Shown here: positions 21,945 to 33,288 of the stretch, piece after piece
Position numbering within the stretch: position 1 is the first letter of the stretch
Layout: the number at the start of each line of letters is the position of its first letter
From: Piezodorus guildinii
Taxonomy: Eukaryota > Arthropoda > Insecta > Hemiptera > Pentatomidae
Direction of reading: 5' to 3'
Length of the DNA stretch: 64,000 nucleotides
Assembly (NCBI GenBank): GCA_023052935.1
Contig: CM041293.1
Coordinates: 179,662,789-179,726,788, forward strand
Program-made: the position numbers and the translations under genes
The notes under the pieces: model-generated
The model's database searches: none
What the model saw: the letters and a program-made list of their open reading frames with translations, nothing else
Told to the model about the DNA's origin: nothing

Positions 21945-22168
21945 TTGTTTATTCATTTAACGTCGCTTCTTGTTACTGAGGCTAATGGGACGATGCTACA
22001 GCGAGAATCCTAAATTTCAGGACATATTCAGGACTACCCTCTGAAGGACGACATACCCAAGTATTTGTTAAAGCCTATAAAATATTCTAGGGTCACCTGC
22101 CGGTTTTTAACTCGCGACCTTGGGCAAAGAAGGCTTTATGCAAGCCACTACACCGTAGGTTACCCCTG
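21945..22168 (-). mobile_element. tRNA-SINE family 1, old diverged copy
   Basis: The tail side (atttaacgtcgcttcttgtt) is at the left. The family body is shortened, and the tRNA-like head (right side, 'gaaggctttatgcaagccac') is still recognisable on the minus strand. It is the most diverged copy of this family in the window. Confidence 0.7.
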
Positions 22169-22371
22169 AGACACGGGTTTACTTAACTAAAGGACGTGGC
22201 AAGGATAGCAGAAAGTGTGATTCTCGACTCCCTGGGAATTATACACTATCACATCTACTCGTAACAGGTGTAACTGGAGGGGCATGCATGTGCATTTGTA
22301 CTTTAATCATATTTGTTTATATTTTAATTTTTATATAATTTTGTACATATAGATACTAGATAAAAAAAAAA

Positions 22372-22590
22372 AAAAACTTGTACCACTACAACCCATGAAG
22401 GGTCTTGGGCTCAGTACATATAGAGATTCGTACTGTTTCTAGGCCAACGGCAGTGCAATGAGGTGATTAGGCTCAGCTGCCAGGTTTTTCCCCAATTAAT
22501 TTGGGTACCCACTTTAAAGAGGCTGGGTCTGCCCCAGGAGGGTCTCCATATCCTAGGGTCGCCCTTCAATTATTTTTCTTCAATAATAAT
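22372..22590 (-). mobile_element. SINE family 2 fragment
   Basis: It contains 'accactacaacccatgaagg', 'ggctcagtacatatagagat', 'gggtacccactttaaagagg' and 'ccccaggagggtctccata' in the same order as the complete minus-strand copy at 62196-62507. The tRNA-derived head is lost. Confidence 0.8.
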
Positions 22591-22929
22591 TAAGGATTTG
22601 AAATTATAATTTATAATGTTAAGAATATTCCTACATGAAAGAATTGGTATGCTGTGTTATAGCAACCCAATTACGTTGGGCAGCATCATTTTGTTTATTT
22701 ATAAATAAAGTGTATCTCTCCCCTCTTTATACTTCTACTTACCTATATATGAAATACTAGATGACCCGCCAAACGTTGTTCTGTAGGATCAATATGGATG
22801 TATTGTAAATTTATGAGGATGGGACCTTTCTAGGAATGGAGTGCTGTAGAAGATGACCGCTGATAAAAAAAAAAAAAAAAAAAAATACACCAACTATTAA
22901 AAACCAAATTTTGTTAGCTTTCGGGGTTT

Positions 22930-23640
22930 CTTTAAAAATGTCGTACACCAATGCCCTGCCACCTGCAGCAGGCCCATTCCTCGAACGAGTTTTCTCGTAG
23001 CGACTGCCGTAGAGCTCTCATACTCCGGTGTCCCTGCTCAACCCCCAGTCTCTCAGCTTGAGAAGAAGAATTCGAAAGCTTGAAAGAAGTCCAAGTCTTT
23101 GGTTCAGGGTTATTATTTGTGGACCCCAAGTCATTTTTCGGTCAAACGTCAGACCAAGGTAGTCTACAGTGTCAGTCTGTGGGATTTCCAAAAAAACTGG
23201 AGGACACGTCTCATGTCGCAGAGTAACGGTGCTTTGTTGTGATTTGTCCTGATTTAGTAGGATTTTCCAAAGTTTAAACCAGTAGCATAAATTCATTCTA
23301 TATAGGCCTGTGAGACATGTGTTGGATTTGTATGTCTTGTTAAGATTGCTGTTTCTCTGAATATGTCGCTATTAGAACTGAGTGTATATGACATGAGAGT
23401 ATATGATATAGAGTAGTGGAGCAAGCACTGCACCTTGGGGCACTCCCCACGTCAGTAATGGATAATTTCTGCTCTAATTTCGTAGATAGGTAGTCCGTTA
23501 CTCTGTGGAGTTGGTGTAGCGTTGAGTTTTATCTTGGAAATCCACTTCGATGGTCTGGTAAGATGATTTGTTGTTAAGTATGTCCAGAAGTTTTTTATAT
23601 AATAGATGTTCGAAAATTTTGGAGCAAAAAGTAAGCTTAT
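22930..23640 (-). pseudogene. Jockey-like LINE reverse transcriptase relic
   Basis: The minus-strand translation at 23296-23018 contains LNQDKSQQSTVTLRHETCPP, then VDYLGLTFDRKMTWGP and LGLLSSFRILLLK, the RT region after the catalytic site. Further upstream on the minus strand are damaged versions of the PISLL and GVPQG...L motifs (about 23640-23400) in other frames. The catalytic FADD-type box was not found intact. Confidence 0.8.
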
Positions 23641-23696
23641 TGGTCGGTATGATGAAGGTGTATTTATGTCCTATTTATGTATTTTTTCCTATTTAT

Positions 23697-23875
23697 TGTA
23701 TGTGCTGAAGTTTTTCGAAGTCCAGTTATCAACGAATATACACGGTTTAAGATTCTCAGAGTTGAAATGACCATGCCTCGCAAAATGGTTATATATAACA
23801 AAATAATCATTCTCCCGCATTCAGGATTCATACCCGGGACCCGTTCAACATCAGTGAAGTGCTCTATCCATTAGA
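23697..23875 (-). repeat. Old repeat-family fragment followed by a tRNA-like SINE head
   Basis: 23697-23770 is a diverged piece of the end of the 'ctggtgcgggcaacac' family (compare 'ccagttatcaacgaatatac' with 'ccagttttcaacggaaatac'). 23795-23875 on the minus strand reads as a tRNA-like head with taatggatagagc (A box) and gggtatgaatcc (B box). It is too degenerate to be a functional tRNA gene. Confidence 0.55.
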
Positions 23876-24009
23876 AATACATTACTTCCAAAATTAATGG
23901 CGAATTTATATTAGATTTTAATCTTAGTTTATCTTTAAAACAGTGAAGATGTGACACCTATTTCACAATCCCTTTAAGAAAAATATTTCATGAGTTTTAT
24001 GCTTTACAG

Positions 24010-24749
24010 GAAGTGCCATTTCTAATAAAGACGATGAAGAATCAACAGAAACATCGGAATTAGAAACTGAAAAAACACCAGAAACAAACATTCATTCAAA
24101 CAATTATACATCATTCAGTCACGTTTATGTTTTTCAATATGATATCAAACCATCGCTAGACGAACCGGTAATTATCAATATGCCTTTGAACAGTCTCAAA
24201 TCGGATGTTTCGCTTGAAAATGGTATTCGCTTGACTCCAAACATCAGATATACTTCTATGATCGTGTCGAAACAATTATCCAGCCGAAGGAAGTCAGATA
24301 TTAAGTATTTGGAAAACCTCATTTCTCACCCCACCTGGTTTACGGTTTTCACCATGGAGAGGCCGAAGGATTTTCATCCCTTTCAAGTTAAACATCCCAT
24401 GATGAAAAATATTGAAAAGGTTCAACAATTTTTTAGGAAATCCTTAGCGGAAGCTATGTGCATGACTGCCAAAGGATACCAGCGCTCGCATGAGTCTTTC
24501 CCGATGAATCCTTTATTTCCCTTGAGGAGTCCGCAAAATCCGTATTTTCGAGCCAACGGATCCAACTTCGATAAAATATTATTCAGAGAGGATGTTAGAA
24601 AGAAAATTCAACAAAGCGACAGATTTAGTCCCCTCAATAACAAAAAACCATGGTTCAATAATTACAATCAATTTCCCGAATCGAATAGCAGAACTCTTCC
24701 GGCATCAATCAATGGATTCCAAAGCCAGCAAACATCACACAAGAAATGA
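24010..24749 (+). CDS. Putative alternative terminal exon, unknown domain
   Basis: An acceptor (tgctttacag, ending 24009) opens a phase-1 frame that stays open to TGA at 24747. Upstream coding exons 1-3 end in phase 1, so splicing exon 3 to this exon would give a 298-residue protein that replaces the fingers. The exon opens with an acidic/Ser-Thr-rich stretch (SNKDDEESTETSE). It continues into a mixed-composition region with aromatic and proline content (HPTWFTVFTMERP, FHPFQVKHPMM, PLFPLRSPQNPYFR). I do not recognise the domain. It has no retroelement motif. It might instead belong to a separate gene whose other exons were not found. Confidence 0.5.
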
Positions 24750-24967
24750 ACGAGTCTCGTATAAATGACGATCCTAAAATTCATACAACAAAAAAAAGTA
24801 TCAAAAATAAATTTGAATGGAGACGTTTTCCTCATAACTCTCTCCCGTTCGTTGATAATCCAGGTGGCATTTGTAGCAATATAAAAACGATATTTGGCAA
24901 AACGAATAACAGCGTAGATGAAGACTACGTGCCAGCGCAGGATGTGAGTGAATATCAATCGGAATGA
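24746..24967 (+). CDS. Overlapping 73-codon frame after the 24010 exon
   Basis: This frame starts at an ATG that overlaps the previous stop (ATGA) and runs to TGA at 24965. Its composition (FEWRRFPHNSLPF, VDNPGGICSN) resembles the preceding exon, so it may be the true C-terminus of the same protein cut off by a one-base frameshift or assembly error. Alternatively it may be non-coding. The function is unknown. Confidence 0.35.
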   Translation: MNESRINDDPKIHTTKKSIKNKFEWRRFPHNSLPFVDNPGGICSNIKTIFGKTNNSVDEDYVPAQDVSEYQSE

Positions 24968-25032
24968 ACTATTTCGAGATTTATAGATAAACAATAAAAC
25001 AATAGTAACACAATATTTACTTATTTAAAAAA

Positions 25033-25138
25033 ATCTGGTGCGGGCATCACACGACTTTCACTTACCTCCATTTTTAAAATCAATGACAGAATTTTCAAGT
25101 ACAGTTAGAGATAAAAATACGAAAAACTATTAAAAAAA
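25033..25138 (+). repeat. Truncated 5' end of the 'ctggtgcgggcaacac' repeat
   Basis: About 105 bp of the family 5' end (tctggtgcgggcatcacacg) directly followed by another full start at 25143. This gives a tandem head-to-tail arrangement. Confidence 0.8.
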
Positions 25139-25142
25139 AAAT

Positions 25143-25999
25143 CTGGTGCGGGAAACACACGACTTTCACTTACCTCAATTTTTATTATCGATTAAAGAAT
25201 TTTCAAATTCGGTAAAAGATAAAAATGTTTGAAACCATTAAATAATTAATTAAATGGATTTTCTATAGAAACATGTGTTTTATTAAAAAATCTATTATAT
25301 TATTATCTAAAATAATCACTTAGTTTTGTCGGCTTTTCATCACTCTTTATTAACTTTTACAAGCTCTTGTGTATGAGATAATATTTTTTCTAAAATCTTT
25401 AGCTTTCCAACGGTATAGCATACATGTATATTACTGCTCTTATGTTCAAAAACAAAAAAATGCATTAAAAAATATTTTTTCTGTTTTCTCCTTTAGTTGG
25501 GTATCGAATTTATTCAATTTATATATTTATCTGTTTTTCATCAGCGTTAACAAGATAATATAGTTATTTTTATAAAATCAACATAATTAAAGGTACTTTA
25601 GAGAAAGAAAATTTAAAATATCGGCATTTAAGTCATGTCAGACCATTTTAATCAGAATGAAACCTAAATGATATTAAAGCCCATTAAATTTTTACATCGA
25701 TATAGCGAGTTTAATCAAAATCGTCGGAAACGTTTTCGAGAAAATCGAAAAAAAGTTCAAAATGCATGGTATAAAGTGGCTCTTCTGGTAAGCTCATTTT
25801 GATGAAAAATATGAAATTTCAGTTTCATAGGACTTACCGTTTCCGCCCAGGAGTTACCACAGACACAAAGACTTTTTTGCGGGACTTGGTTATTTGGACT
25901 CAGACGTCAGACGGAAAACGTGTATTTCCGTTGAAAACTGGAATTCGAAATTTTTCACGATCGCAATACTTCCCCTTACTATATATAGTAAGTGAAAGG
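25143..25999 (+). repeat. Copy C of the 'ctggtgcgggcaacac' repeat
   Basis: An intact-looking 0.86-kb copy, from tctggtgcgggaaacacacg to actatatatagtaagtgaaag. Internal blocks match copies A, B and D. It has no coding capacity. It faces copy D (26274-27066) in the opposite orientation across a 275-bp spacer. Confidence 0.88.
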
Positions 26000-26273
26000 A
26001 AAACAAAAAAAGATGTTTACACTGAGCTATCCATGGAAGATCAGTTCTAAGTGACAAATCAAATTCAGAGTGGTGCGGTGATAGTAAATTAGTGGACTGT
26101 ATAGATTAAAAATTTAATTATTATATTTATTTTATTATTAAATTATAAAATTTAATAAAAAATTAAAGCAAACAACGAAAACATTTATTAAGCAAACTAA
26201 ATGCATACAGAAATCATAAGAAACAAAATTAATACATTCTCTATTGAAGTATAGAAAAAAAAACAAAAAAAAA

Positions 26274-27066
26274 CTTTTACTTACCTATATATGGAATATA
26301 TAGTAAGAGAAAGCATTCCGATCGTGAAAATTTTCGAATTCCAGTTTTCAACGGAAATACGGAGTCCCCTGAGTCCAAATGACCAAGTCCCGCAAAAAGG
26401 TCTGTGTGTGTGGTAACTTTCGGGCGAAGACGAAAAGTCCTATGAATCTGAAATTTTATATTTAAGACAACTATGCGCCCGAGATGTTACAGAAACTTTT
26501 TCATCAAAATCAGCTCCCCGGAAGATCTACTTTATACTATGCATTTTGCACCTTTTTTCGATTTTCTCGAAAACGGTTCCGACGATTTTGATTAAACTCG
26601 CTATATCGATGTAAAATTTAATGGGCTTTAATATCATGTAGGTTTCATTTTGATTAAAATAGTCTGATAGGACTTGAATGCCGATATTTTAAATTTTTTT
26701 CCTCTAAAGCACCTTTAATTTCGTAGATTTAAAAAAAAAAAAAAAAAAAAAAAATGGAAAATCATCTTATTAGCTTCGATAAATAACGGGTAAATGTGAA
26801 TGTTGAGCGAATTTGATAAAAAACTAAAGGAAAAAAGAGCAAACATACTCTTTTATGCATTTTTTTTGTTTTTGAACACAAGAATAGTAATATGGATGTA
26901 TAATATACCGTTGGATAGCAAGAATTAATAAAACATATGTTACTATTGAAATTAAAAATAATTAATTGTTTAGAAATTAATTAGTATCTTTAAATGTATT
27001 TAAAATTTCTTAAATTGATTTTCACAACGGAGGTAAGTGAAAGTAGTGTGTTGTGGGCACCAGATT
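26274..27066 (-). repeat. Copy D of the 'ctggtgcgggcaacac' repeat
   Basis: A minus-strand copy: the left edge is cttttacttacctatatatg and the right edge is tgtgttgtgggcaccaga. It is near-complementary to copy C, so the pair can form a long hairpin. It has a poly(A) run of about 24 at 26729-26753 and no ORF. Confidence 0.85.
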
Positions 27067-27151
27067 TTTATTTTTATTATTAGTTTAAAAAAAATAAATA
27101 CAACTAAAATTTGAGTCTAATTCACTTAGTTGAAGTCTAAATCTCTAGTTT

Positions 27152-28006
27152 TATCAATCAAGTCCACATTTGTTTTCACAGCCAATTTTTTCTTTTAAAA
27201 ATTCATAAAAAAATTATTACAGTATATAAAACATATACATATGCATACAACCACATATACATGCACACACACACACTAATGAAGAAAGCTGAAAACAGAT
27301 TTTTTAAGGCAATATTTTGTTTTTGAACATGAAAACAGTAACATAGATGTATAATATACCATAGGAAAGCTAAAAAAAATGTTTCAGTGTTGAGGTAGCA
27401 TCTGATATGAGACATTGATTCCAAAAGGTACTTAATTTCGTTCTAAATTATATCAAAACATCTAATTTCATAACGTTAATATGATGTTAGGTTAGGTTAC
27501 TTGTTTTTTCCTAGGCGATCAACTACAAGGTCATTACGCCCATTAATATGATGTTATTAATATACTAAAAAAACAATTCTGGATTTTAATGGGAAAAGTA
27601 TCAAATTAGCTAATTTAATAATATAATAATTAGTGATTTTCGCGTCTCCTGTAACATTTTCTAGAATGGATATAGTACCTTTTGGAAATCAACGTCTCAT
27701 ATCAGATGCTACCTCAACACTAAAACATTTTTTTTTTTTTTTTTGGCTTTCCAATGATATATTATACATCTATGTTACTGTTTTCATGTTCAAAAACAAA
27801 AAATTGCCTTAAAAAATCTATTTTCAGCTCTCTCCATTAGTGTGTGTGTGTGCATGTATATGTATGTATGTGTGGTTGTGTGCATATGTATATGTATGTA
27901 TGTGTGGTTGTGTGCATATGTATATGTTTTATATACTGTAATAATTTTTTTAAGAATTTTTAAAAGAAAAAAATGGCTGTGAAAACAAATCTGGACTTGA
28001 TTGATT
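27152..28006. mobile_element. Large foldback element (about 280-330-bp arms)
   Basis: The left arm (27152-27432) and right arm (27674-28006) are inverted copies. The outer edges read atcaatcaagtcca and tggacttgattgat, and the inner edges read ccaaaaggtact and agtaccttttgg. The right arm has an expanded TG/TATG microsatellite (27838-27926) not fully matched on the left. The 241-bp loop contains 'gttaggttaggttac' and no ORF. Part of the arms (the region around 'aagctgaaaaca' and 'gttgaggtagcatctg') also occurs inside copy A near 15800-15930. Confidence 0.85.
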
Positions 28007-29872
28007 AGAGGAGGAGGAAATAAAACAATGTGTATATGTATGTATATATATACATATATAAAACACTAAAATATTAATTTGATATAGTTTTGATATGATT
28101 ACATTATTAATGAGGATAAAGAAAAATATTGGTTTTAATATCAAGTGTTAAGAGTGAAGGAATATCGCTTTAATCCAGTGGGTGATAACAAGCATTGTCA
28201 TGCTGGTCAGCCTATAATAGTTTTTTTTTTTAAATGTGACAAAATGTATATTTCTATTAGTGCATTGTGAAGGAATAATAAAAAGTATGTAAATTGCCTT
28301 ATAACAATGTAAAAAAGTAATATTGTTTATCTTTTAATTATAAAATATTTTATAGATCCCTTGAAAATGGCAAAAAGCCGCAACATAGGGAGAAGAAAAT
28401 AAAAAATGTTGAATGAAAATCACTTTAATTAAAAAAAAGAACCTAACAATACATTTATTCATTCAAACAACTTTTAATTGTAATAACAATTAATAAATTT
28501 CATATTTAAGACCATAATATGCCCGAGATGCTACAGCAACTTTTTTTTTTTATTCAAAATCGGCTAACCAGAAGAGCCACTTTATTTTATTTTCCTATAG
28601 ATTCACTCTCCAATTATGAATAGTAGATAAATTTAAATAAAAGCTTCAGGAACAGTCTCTTCTTTTTAATATTGTTTATTTATTCATTAATACAACAATT
28701 TACTCATCTTCAGAATTTCTGGTCAGCAACTAATAACAATTTAATATTATATTACTTTCCAACAGTTAACAATAATAAAATCATAATTAAATGATTCCAC
28801 ACCACACTATAACAAATTTGAATGGTATTTTATTATAGCTTGCACAAATCCATATCTTTCAATATTGGTCAAATTCTTAAAATATCCTAATTTTTGTTTA
28901 ATAATGGTCATTTGTTAAACTTAACTGGCTATTAACTATTACATTATCACAGTTTTCTAATGTATCCATTCTCTGTTTAAAATTTTCACCATCAAGCAAG
29001 GAGTAGACTAAAGATTGAACTTCACTCCTACTCCCCAACCTTTACACCAATGCATATATATATTAACATCAAATATCAATAACAAAACATTACTACTTAT
29101 GGTTGGAGGTTGTAAATATCATCTATTATTTATTATTGTAAATGAAAAATTTAATTTGTTAATTATATCAGCATATATGACTTTTTTTAAAATCCAATTT
29201 ATAATTTACTGTATTATTCAAATTTTTAGTTATGTAAATCGATTCAAGAATTTTTCTATCTTTAACTTTTTGTTCTGTATTTAATATTTTTATTTTTTCA
29301 AAATTAAAACTGTGTTCATTTATTATACTATGGTCGGATAATGCTGTAATATTTTTTTTTTATTTTATTTTTTTAAACTTTTTTTATTTATGTATTCGGC
29401 AATGCCCATTACAATGTTAATAGTATATATAATTAGGTATAATTATAACCTTTAGAATATTAAGAAATAAATTACAATAATAAAGATAACAATTAGAGTT
29501 AACATTAATAATACAATAATATAGATAACTATTAGGGTAAACATTGATAGAAAACCATTATAATATATCTTGTATTTTTACTTTTATTTTAATCATTGGT
29601 ATCTATTTTACCCTTATTTTCAATCTTTTTGTAGGCGTGTTAATGTAAATATAAAAACTAAAAGAGCATACAGAAGATCAAAAAATGGAGTCAAATAGTC
29701 CTTTAGTGATTTGATCGCTTTTGCTTCATTTCTGAATACCATTTCTAGTCCCTTGGGCAATGATTAGTTCAACTTTTAAGACAAGATGGACGTTATTTTC
29801 CCATAATTTTCCAACAACTAAGTTGTTCAAAACTTCTGTAGAGATTATAGAATGGAACATAATATAAAATAC
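28007..29872. other. AT-rich spacer
   Basis: No gene or clear repeat. Short open frames here are AT-driven. Confidence 0.5.
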
Positions 29873-29960
29873 AGGAAGGAATTAGTACAGATGAAGGTCA
29901 GTAAAACAAATAATTAAATAGTTTTTAAGATTTATTGTCTGGCAAAAAGATACAAAAGAA
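29873..29960 (+). repeat. Decayed relic of the 343-612 palindrome arm
   Basis: It aligns with the left arm beginning at 343: 'ggaaggaattagtacagatg', 'ggtcagtaaaacaaataatt' and 'aaatagtttttaa', followed by 'ttattgtctggc'. The hammerhead-like part is destroyed and no inverted partner is seen. Confidence 0.55.
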
Positions 29961-30566
29961 ATATTATGCACAATGAGTGTGCAGTAACATACATCTATGA
30001 GAAAAAAAAAATTAAAGATAATACAGAAAAAAAGGGTACATATGAATTATTAAAAATAATAATAAGATTAAAAACAATATTTTATAAACTATATTGAGTA
30101 ACAGGATGTCAATAGGTAAAACATACCTAATTCTTATTTACAATGGTGAGAGAAAAAAAAGTATATAATAAAAAAAATCTTCATGAAGATAATGAATAAA
30201 ATTAAAAATGAATAAATTAATTAACATAGCTTAGATATTTTTCTTCATTCAAAGTTTGATATTTGAATAGAAATATTACAATTATTGAGTGTCTGTTAGG
30301 GATGACAGGTGTTGGAAAAGTTGGGATTTGAATGAGGATAGAGGATATTTCTTGTTGACATTGTATCATATTGTAATTGCACTGTAATATGTCTGTCTTT
30401 TTTCGAATAAAGAAGTTTATAAGAAAAAAATCTCAGAATAATTTAGGAATTTAACTATTGTCAAAAGTGTATGTAATACTCCTGTTTATTATGTTTCGTG
30501 TTTGATAATTTATGTTTTGTGTTGTTATATAATTTGTTTTATAATTATTACAATGTTAGTTTTAAA

Positions 30567-30574
30567 TCTATATA

Positions 30575-30624
<50 letters not shown>

Positions 30625-31642
30625 AATCTCGTGTCACAATGTTTGTTCACGATAAACTCTGAAATTACCAACTAAAATGAAAGGATAGTTTTTATTACTA
30701 TTCTAAATGGTTGAAAAATATATTTTTATAAAATGTAAAACAAACTTTCTTTAACTGTGGCAACACTGGTTCCTAAGTAACCTTCCCATATCTTCACATA
30801 TGTGATTATTAATTAAAAGTATAAGTGTTTGTTGATTGTTTCTATGCTTCTTATTTATAAAATATACATTCACATTATAGTTTCCAGTTATAATAAAATA
30901 CATATTAGTTGGCAACGAGGATGGGATAAAATATACATTCACTTCATAGTTTCCAGTTATAATAAAATGCATATTACTACCATACATACATGTATATTGT
31001 AATATACCCATTTTTTTTTATAATTTTAGTAGTTATTAATTTATATATATAAAATAAACTTTATTCACATATTTACATTTGGACAAAATGTTAACAATGA
31101 TTTTGGATGAGTCATCCTTACAATCAGAAATATTTTTGTTTTTTTTGTGATTATAGTACATTAGCCTAATGGCAAACATATGGTGAAAAATTGAGGTTAC
31201 TTTGCGTATTAATTTATATTTATCATTGAGTTAGGCAGGCTAACAATAAGATAAAAAGTAAAATTTACAGCTCTTATTCGGTTGTTTGTTTACAAACATA
31301 GAATCCATTTTGGATGCATGGGTTTTACCAGGTAAAAATGAACTAGGGACAAAGTGGCAGGTATCTTTATACCTGGTCATAGTTAGTTTCAGTTTGGAGT
31401 GAGGACCTGAGGGAGGGAGGAGTTGCTGTCCGAACAAGAAGAATAATTATAGTTAGCCTGCATATTGTTTGTATTATGTTTGTAAGTTATTATTATAATT
31501 AAAAAGTTATATAAAATTATTTGCCTGATTGTCAAGAACCCATACCATACCCTGAGAGTAAAATGAGTTTTAATTAAGTAAATATTGTGATAATTTATTT
31601 TTTTTCTTAAAAGAATTTTTCTAAAGACATAAGTATATTATA

Positions 31643-31688
<46 letters not shown>

Positions 31689-31952
31689 CACACATATATA
31701 ATGCATATTAATACTATACGTTTCCAGAAAAATTATAAGTACTTTTTTGAATGACTTGCTATGAGTTATGAGTTGCAAAGGAGTTATGATGATATACAAC
31801 GGTTATGTTTAAAAGATAAAACGGTGTTAGTGAATAATTTAGATGTGGCTACTTGGTACTGGATATTATTGTAACATTGAGTAAAGCATTTATGCAAATA
31901 TAAATAAAGACCAAATAAAATATTCGTGAGCAAAGCCGTGGGTTACAGCTAG
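30567..31952 (+). mobile_element. Probable non-autonomous Helitron
   Basis: The 5' end starts TC after an A (TCTATATATA at 30568), followed by the phrase 'aaataaatctcgtgtcacaa'. The 3' end is 'gcaaagccgtgggttacag' closing in CTAG followed by T (31949-31953). This is the CTRR-type terminus with A/T insertion preference known for Helitrons. No Rep/helicase ORF is present. Two imperfect direct repeats of about 50 bp lie at 30857-30906 and 30926-30976. An LTR of the B family is nested at 30998-31645. (TA)n tracts at 30575-30620 and 31650-31684 may mislead boundary calls. Confidence 0.5.
30998..31645 (+). mobile_element. Diverged solo LTR of the B family
   Basis: It begins TGTAATATACCC, as the B-element LTRs at 48994 and 51060 do. 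It shares 'aggcaggctaacaataagat', 'acaaacatag.atccattttggatgc', 'tagcctgcatattgtttg' and 'gattgtcaagaacccatacc' with them. It has about 150 bp of extra sequence near its 5' side and no internal coding region, so it is a solo or relic LTR. Confidence 0.8.
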
Positions 31953-32185
31953 TAATATATAAGTTTTTTAATTATGTAAAAATATTAAAAATGCTTAATA
32001 GAATAGAATTATTCAATAACATTTAAGATTAATTGAAGACACTTAAAAATAATATTATTGTAAATTAGATGTAGCAGTTTGATATAGTAAATCAGATTAA
32101 GGTATAATGACAGAGTGATGTGTTTTTTACAAATATACAAATTTTTCTGACAAGCATAACAATTTTTAAATCGGAGCAGACCCAA

Positions 32186-32409
32186 TGTTGTGATATATTT
32201 GTTAGATATCGATTGTAATTTTGTATGTAAAGATAGTAGTGGCACTGAACTTCTACCTAGGTGTTCACCTGCCCACCATCGTATAGTTCAGTTAGTAGCA
32301 TCCCCTGCGTCATGTTGTATAGTAGTGTAATATATACTGTCTAGTACAAAGGTGTTTTATTCCACTGCCTAATAAATCTATAACATTAATAGGTTATGGG
32401 CCCAGTGCG
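32186..32409 (+). mobile_element. Copia 5' LTR remnant and primer-binding site
   Basis: ggttatgggcccagtgcg at 32392-32409 matches the Copia-type PBS complementary to an internal part of initiator tRNA-Met. An AATAAA lies just upstream (32371). The LTR start is uncertain: TGTTGTGATA near 32186 is a candidate. No matching 3' LTR was found downstream of the element. Confidence 0.6.
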
Positions 32410-32488
32410 TATTTGTGTGTAGTGTCAAAGCGAAATGGCAAAGTGATACTTTTTTTTTTATAAGTAAATTTTTTTGTTTACCGGTACC

Positions 32489-33288
32489 ATGGTGTCAGTT
32501 ACTACTTCAGGAGTTCCCGTACTTGTCGGAAGAAGTTTTAACTGCTGGTATTTCAGAATGTCATCTATTCTGGAAAGAGAACATGTAAAAGATGTGTTGG
32601 AAGCAGATCCTCCTACCTCTAGCACTGAGAAAAAGGAATTTCTCATTACGGATTCAAAGGCAAAGTCCATCATTGTCATGGATTGCCAAACTGCTAAGGA
32701 AATTATAAATGCTTTAAAGAAGGTTTTTGTCAGATCTACCTCTTTTTCAAAATTGATATGGTATAGAAAGTTGATGGGCCTGAATTATTCTCTTCGAGGA
32801 AATATGGAAGAACATTTTTTGGCATTTGATACCATTATCAGAAACCTTCAAGAACAAGGCACAGTTCTAGGGGAAACAGACAAGGTATGTCACCTTTTGA
32901 TGTCTTTACCAGATGAATTCAACACAGTTGTGACAGCTCTAGAAACTAATTTAGAAGTCCAAATGGATTTCGTGCGAGCCAGACTTCTAGATACAGATAC
33001 AAAGTTAAAGTCAAAGTCATCAGCTTGTGCATCATCATCATCAGAAGTATCATTTAAAGCACAGAGTGGTTGCTTTATATGTGGGGATAAAAGACATTTC
33101 AAGGCACAATGTCCCAAAAATAAGCAGAACCGTGGAAGTAAATCTTTTAATAGAAGCTTTCGTGGGAAAAGAAGAGGAACAATCCAGGGAAATATGGCAG
33201 ATGTAGAAGAAGAAATTGTAATGGTAGCCCTAAATTGTGGTAATGTAAAACTATCATCTAACAATGTGTTTTTAGTTGATTCAGGTGT
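32489..33288 (+). pseudogene. Copia gag and start of protease, interrupted
   Basis: The frame starts at ATG 32489 (accATGg context). It has the Copia gag core with an LMSLPDEF motif, and a basic region with one CCHC knuckle, CFICGDKRHFKAQC. It then runs into the protease motif FLVDSG. The reading frame is intact up to the LINE insertion at 33289. After that, protease and GAG-pre-integrase resume at 36998, where the target duplication repeats the protease motif. Gag would act in particle assembly. The element cannot make a full polyprotein. Confidence 0.9.

Noticed and set aside
27836..27926. CRISPR-like or regulatory tandem repeat
   Set aside because: TG/TATG microsatellite without unique spacers, in a eukaryotic foldback arm.
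30575..30620. (TA)n tract as a regulatory or replication feature
   Set aside because: It is an ordinary microsatellite, like those at 31650, 48970 and 51563. No further motif supports a function.
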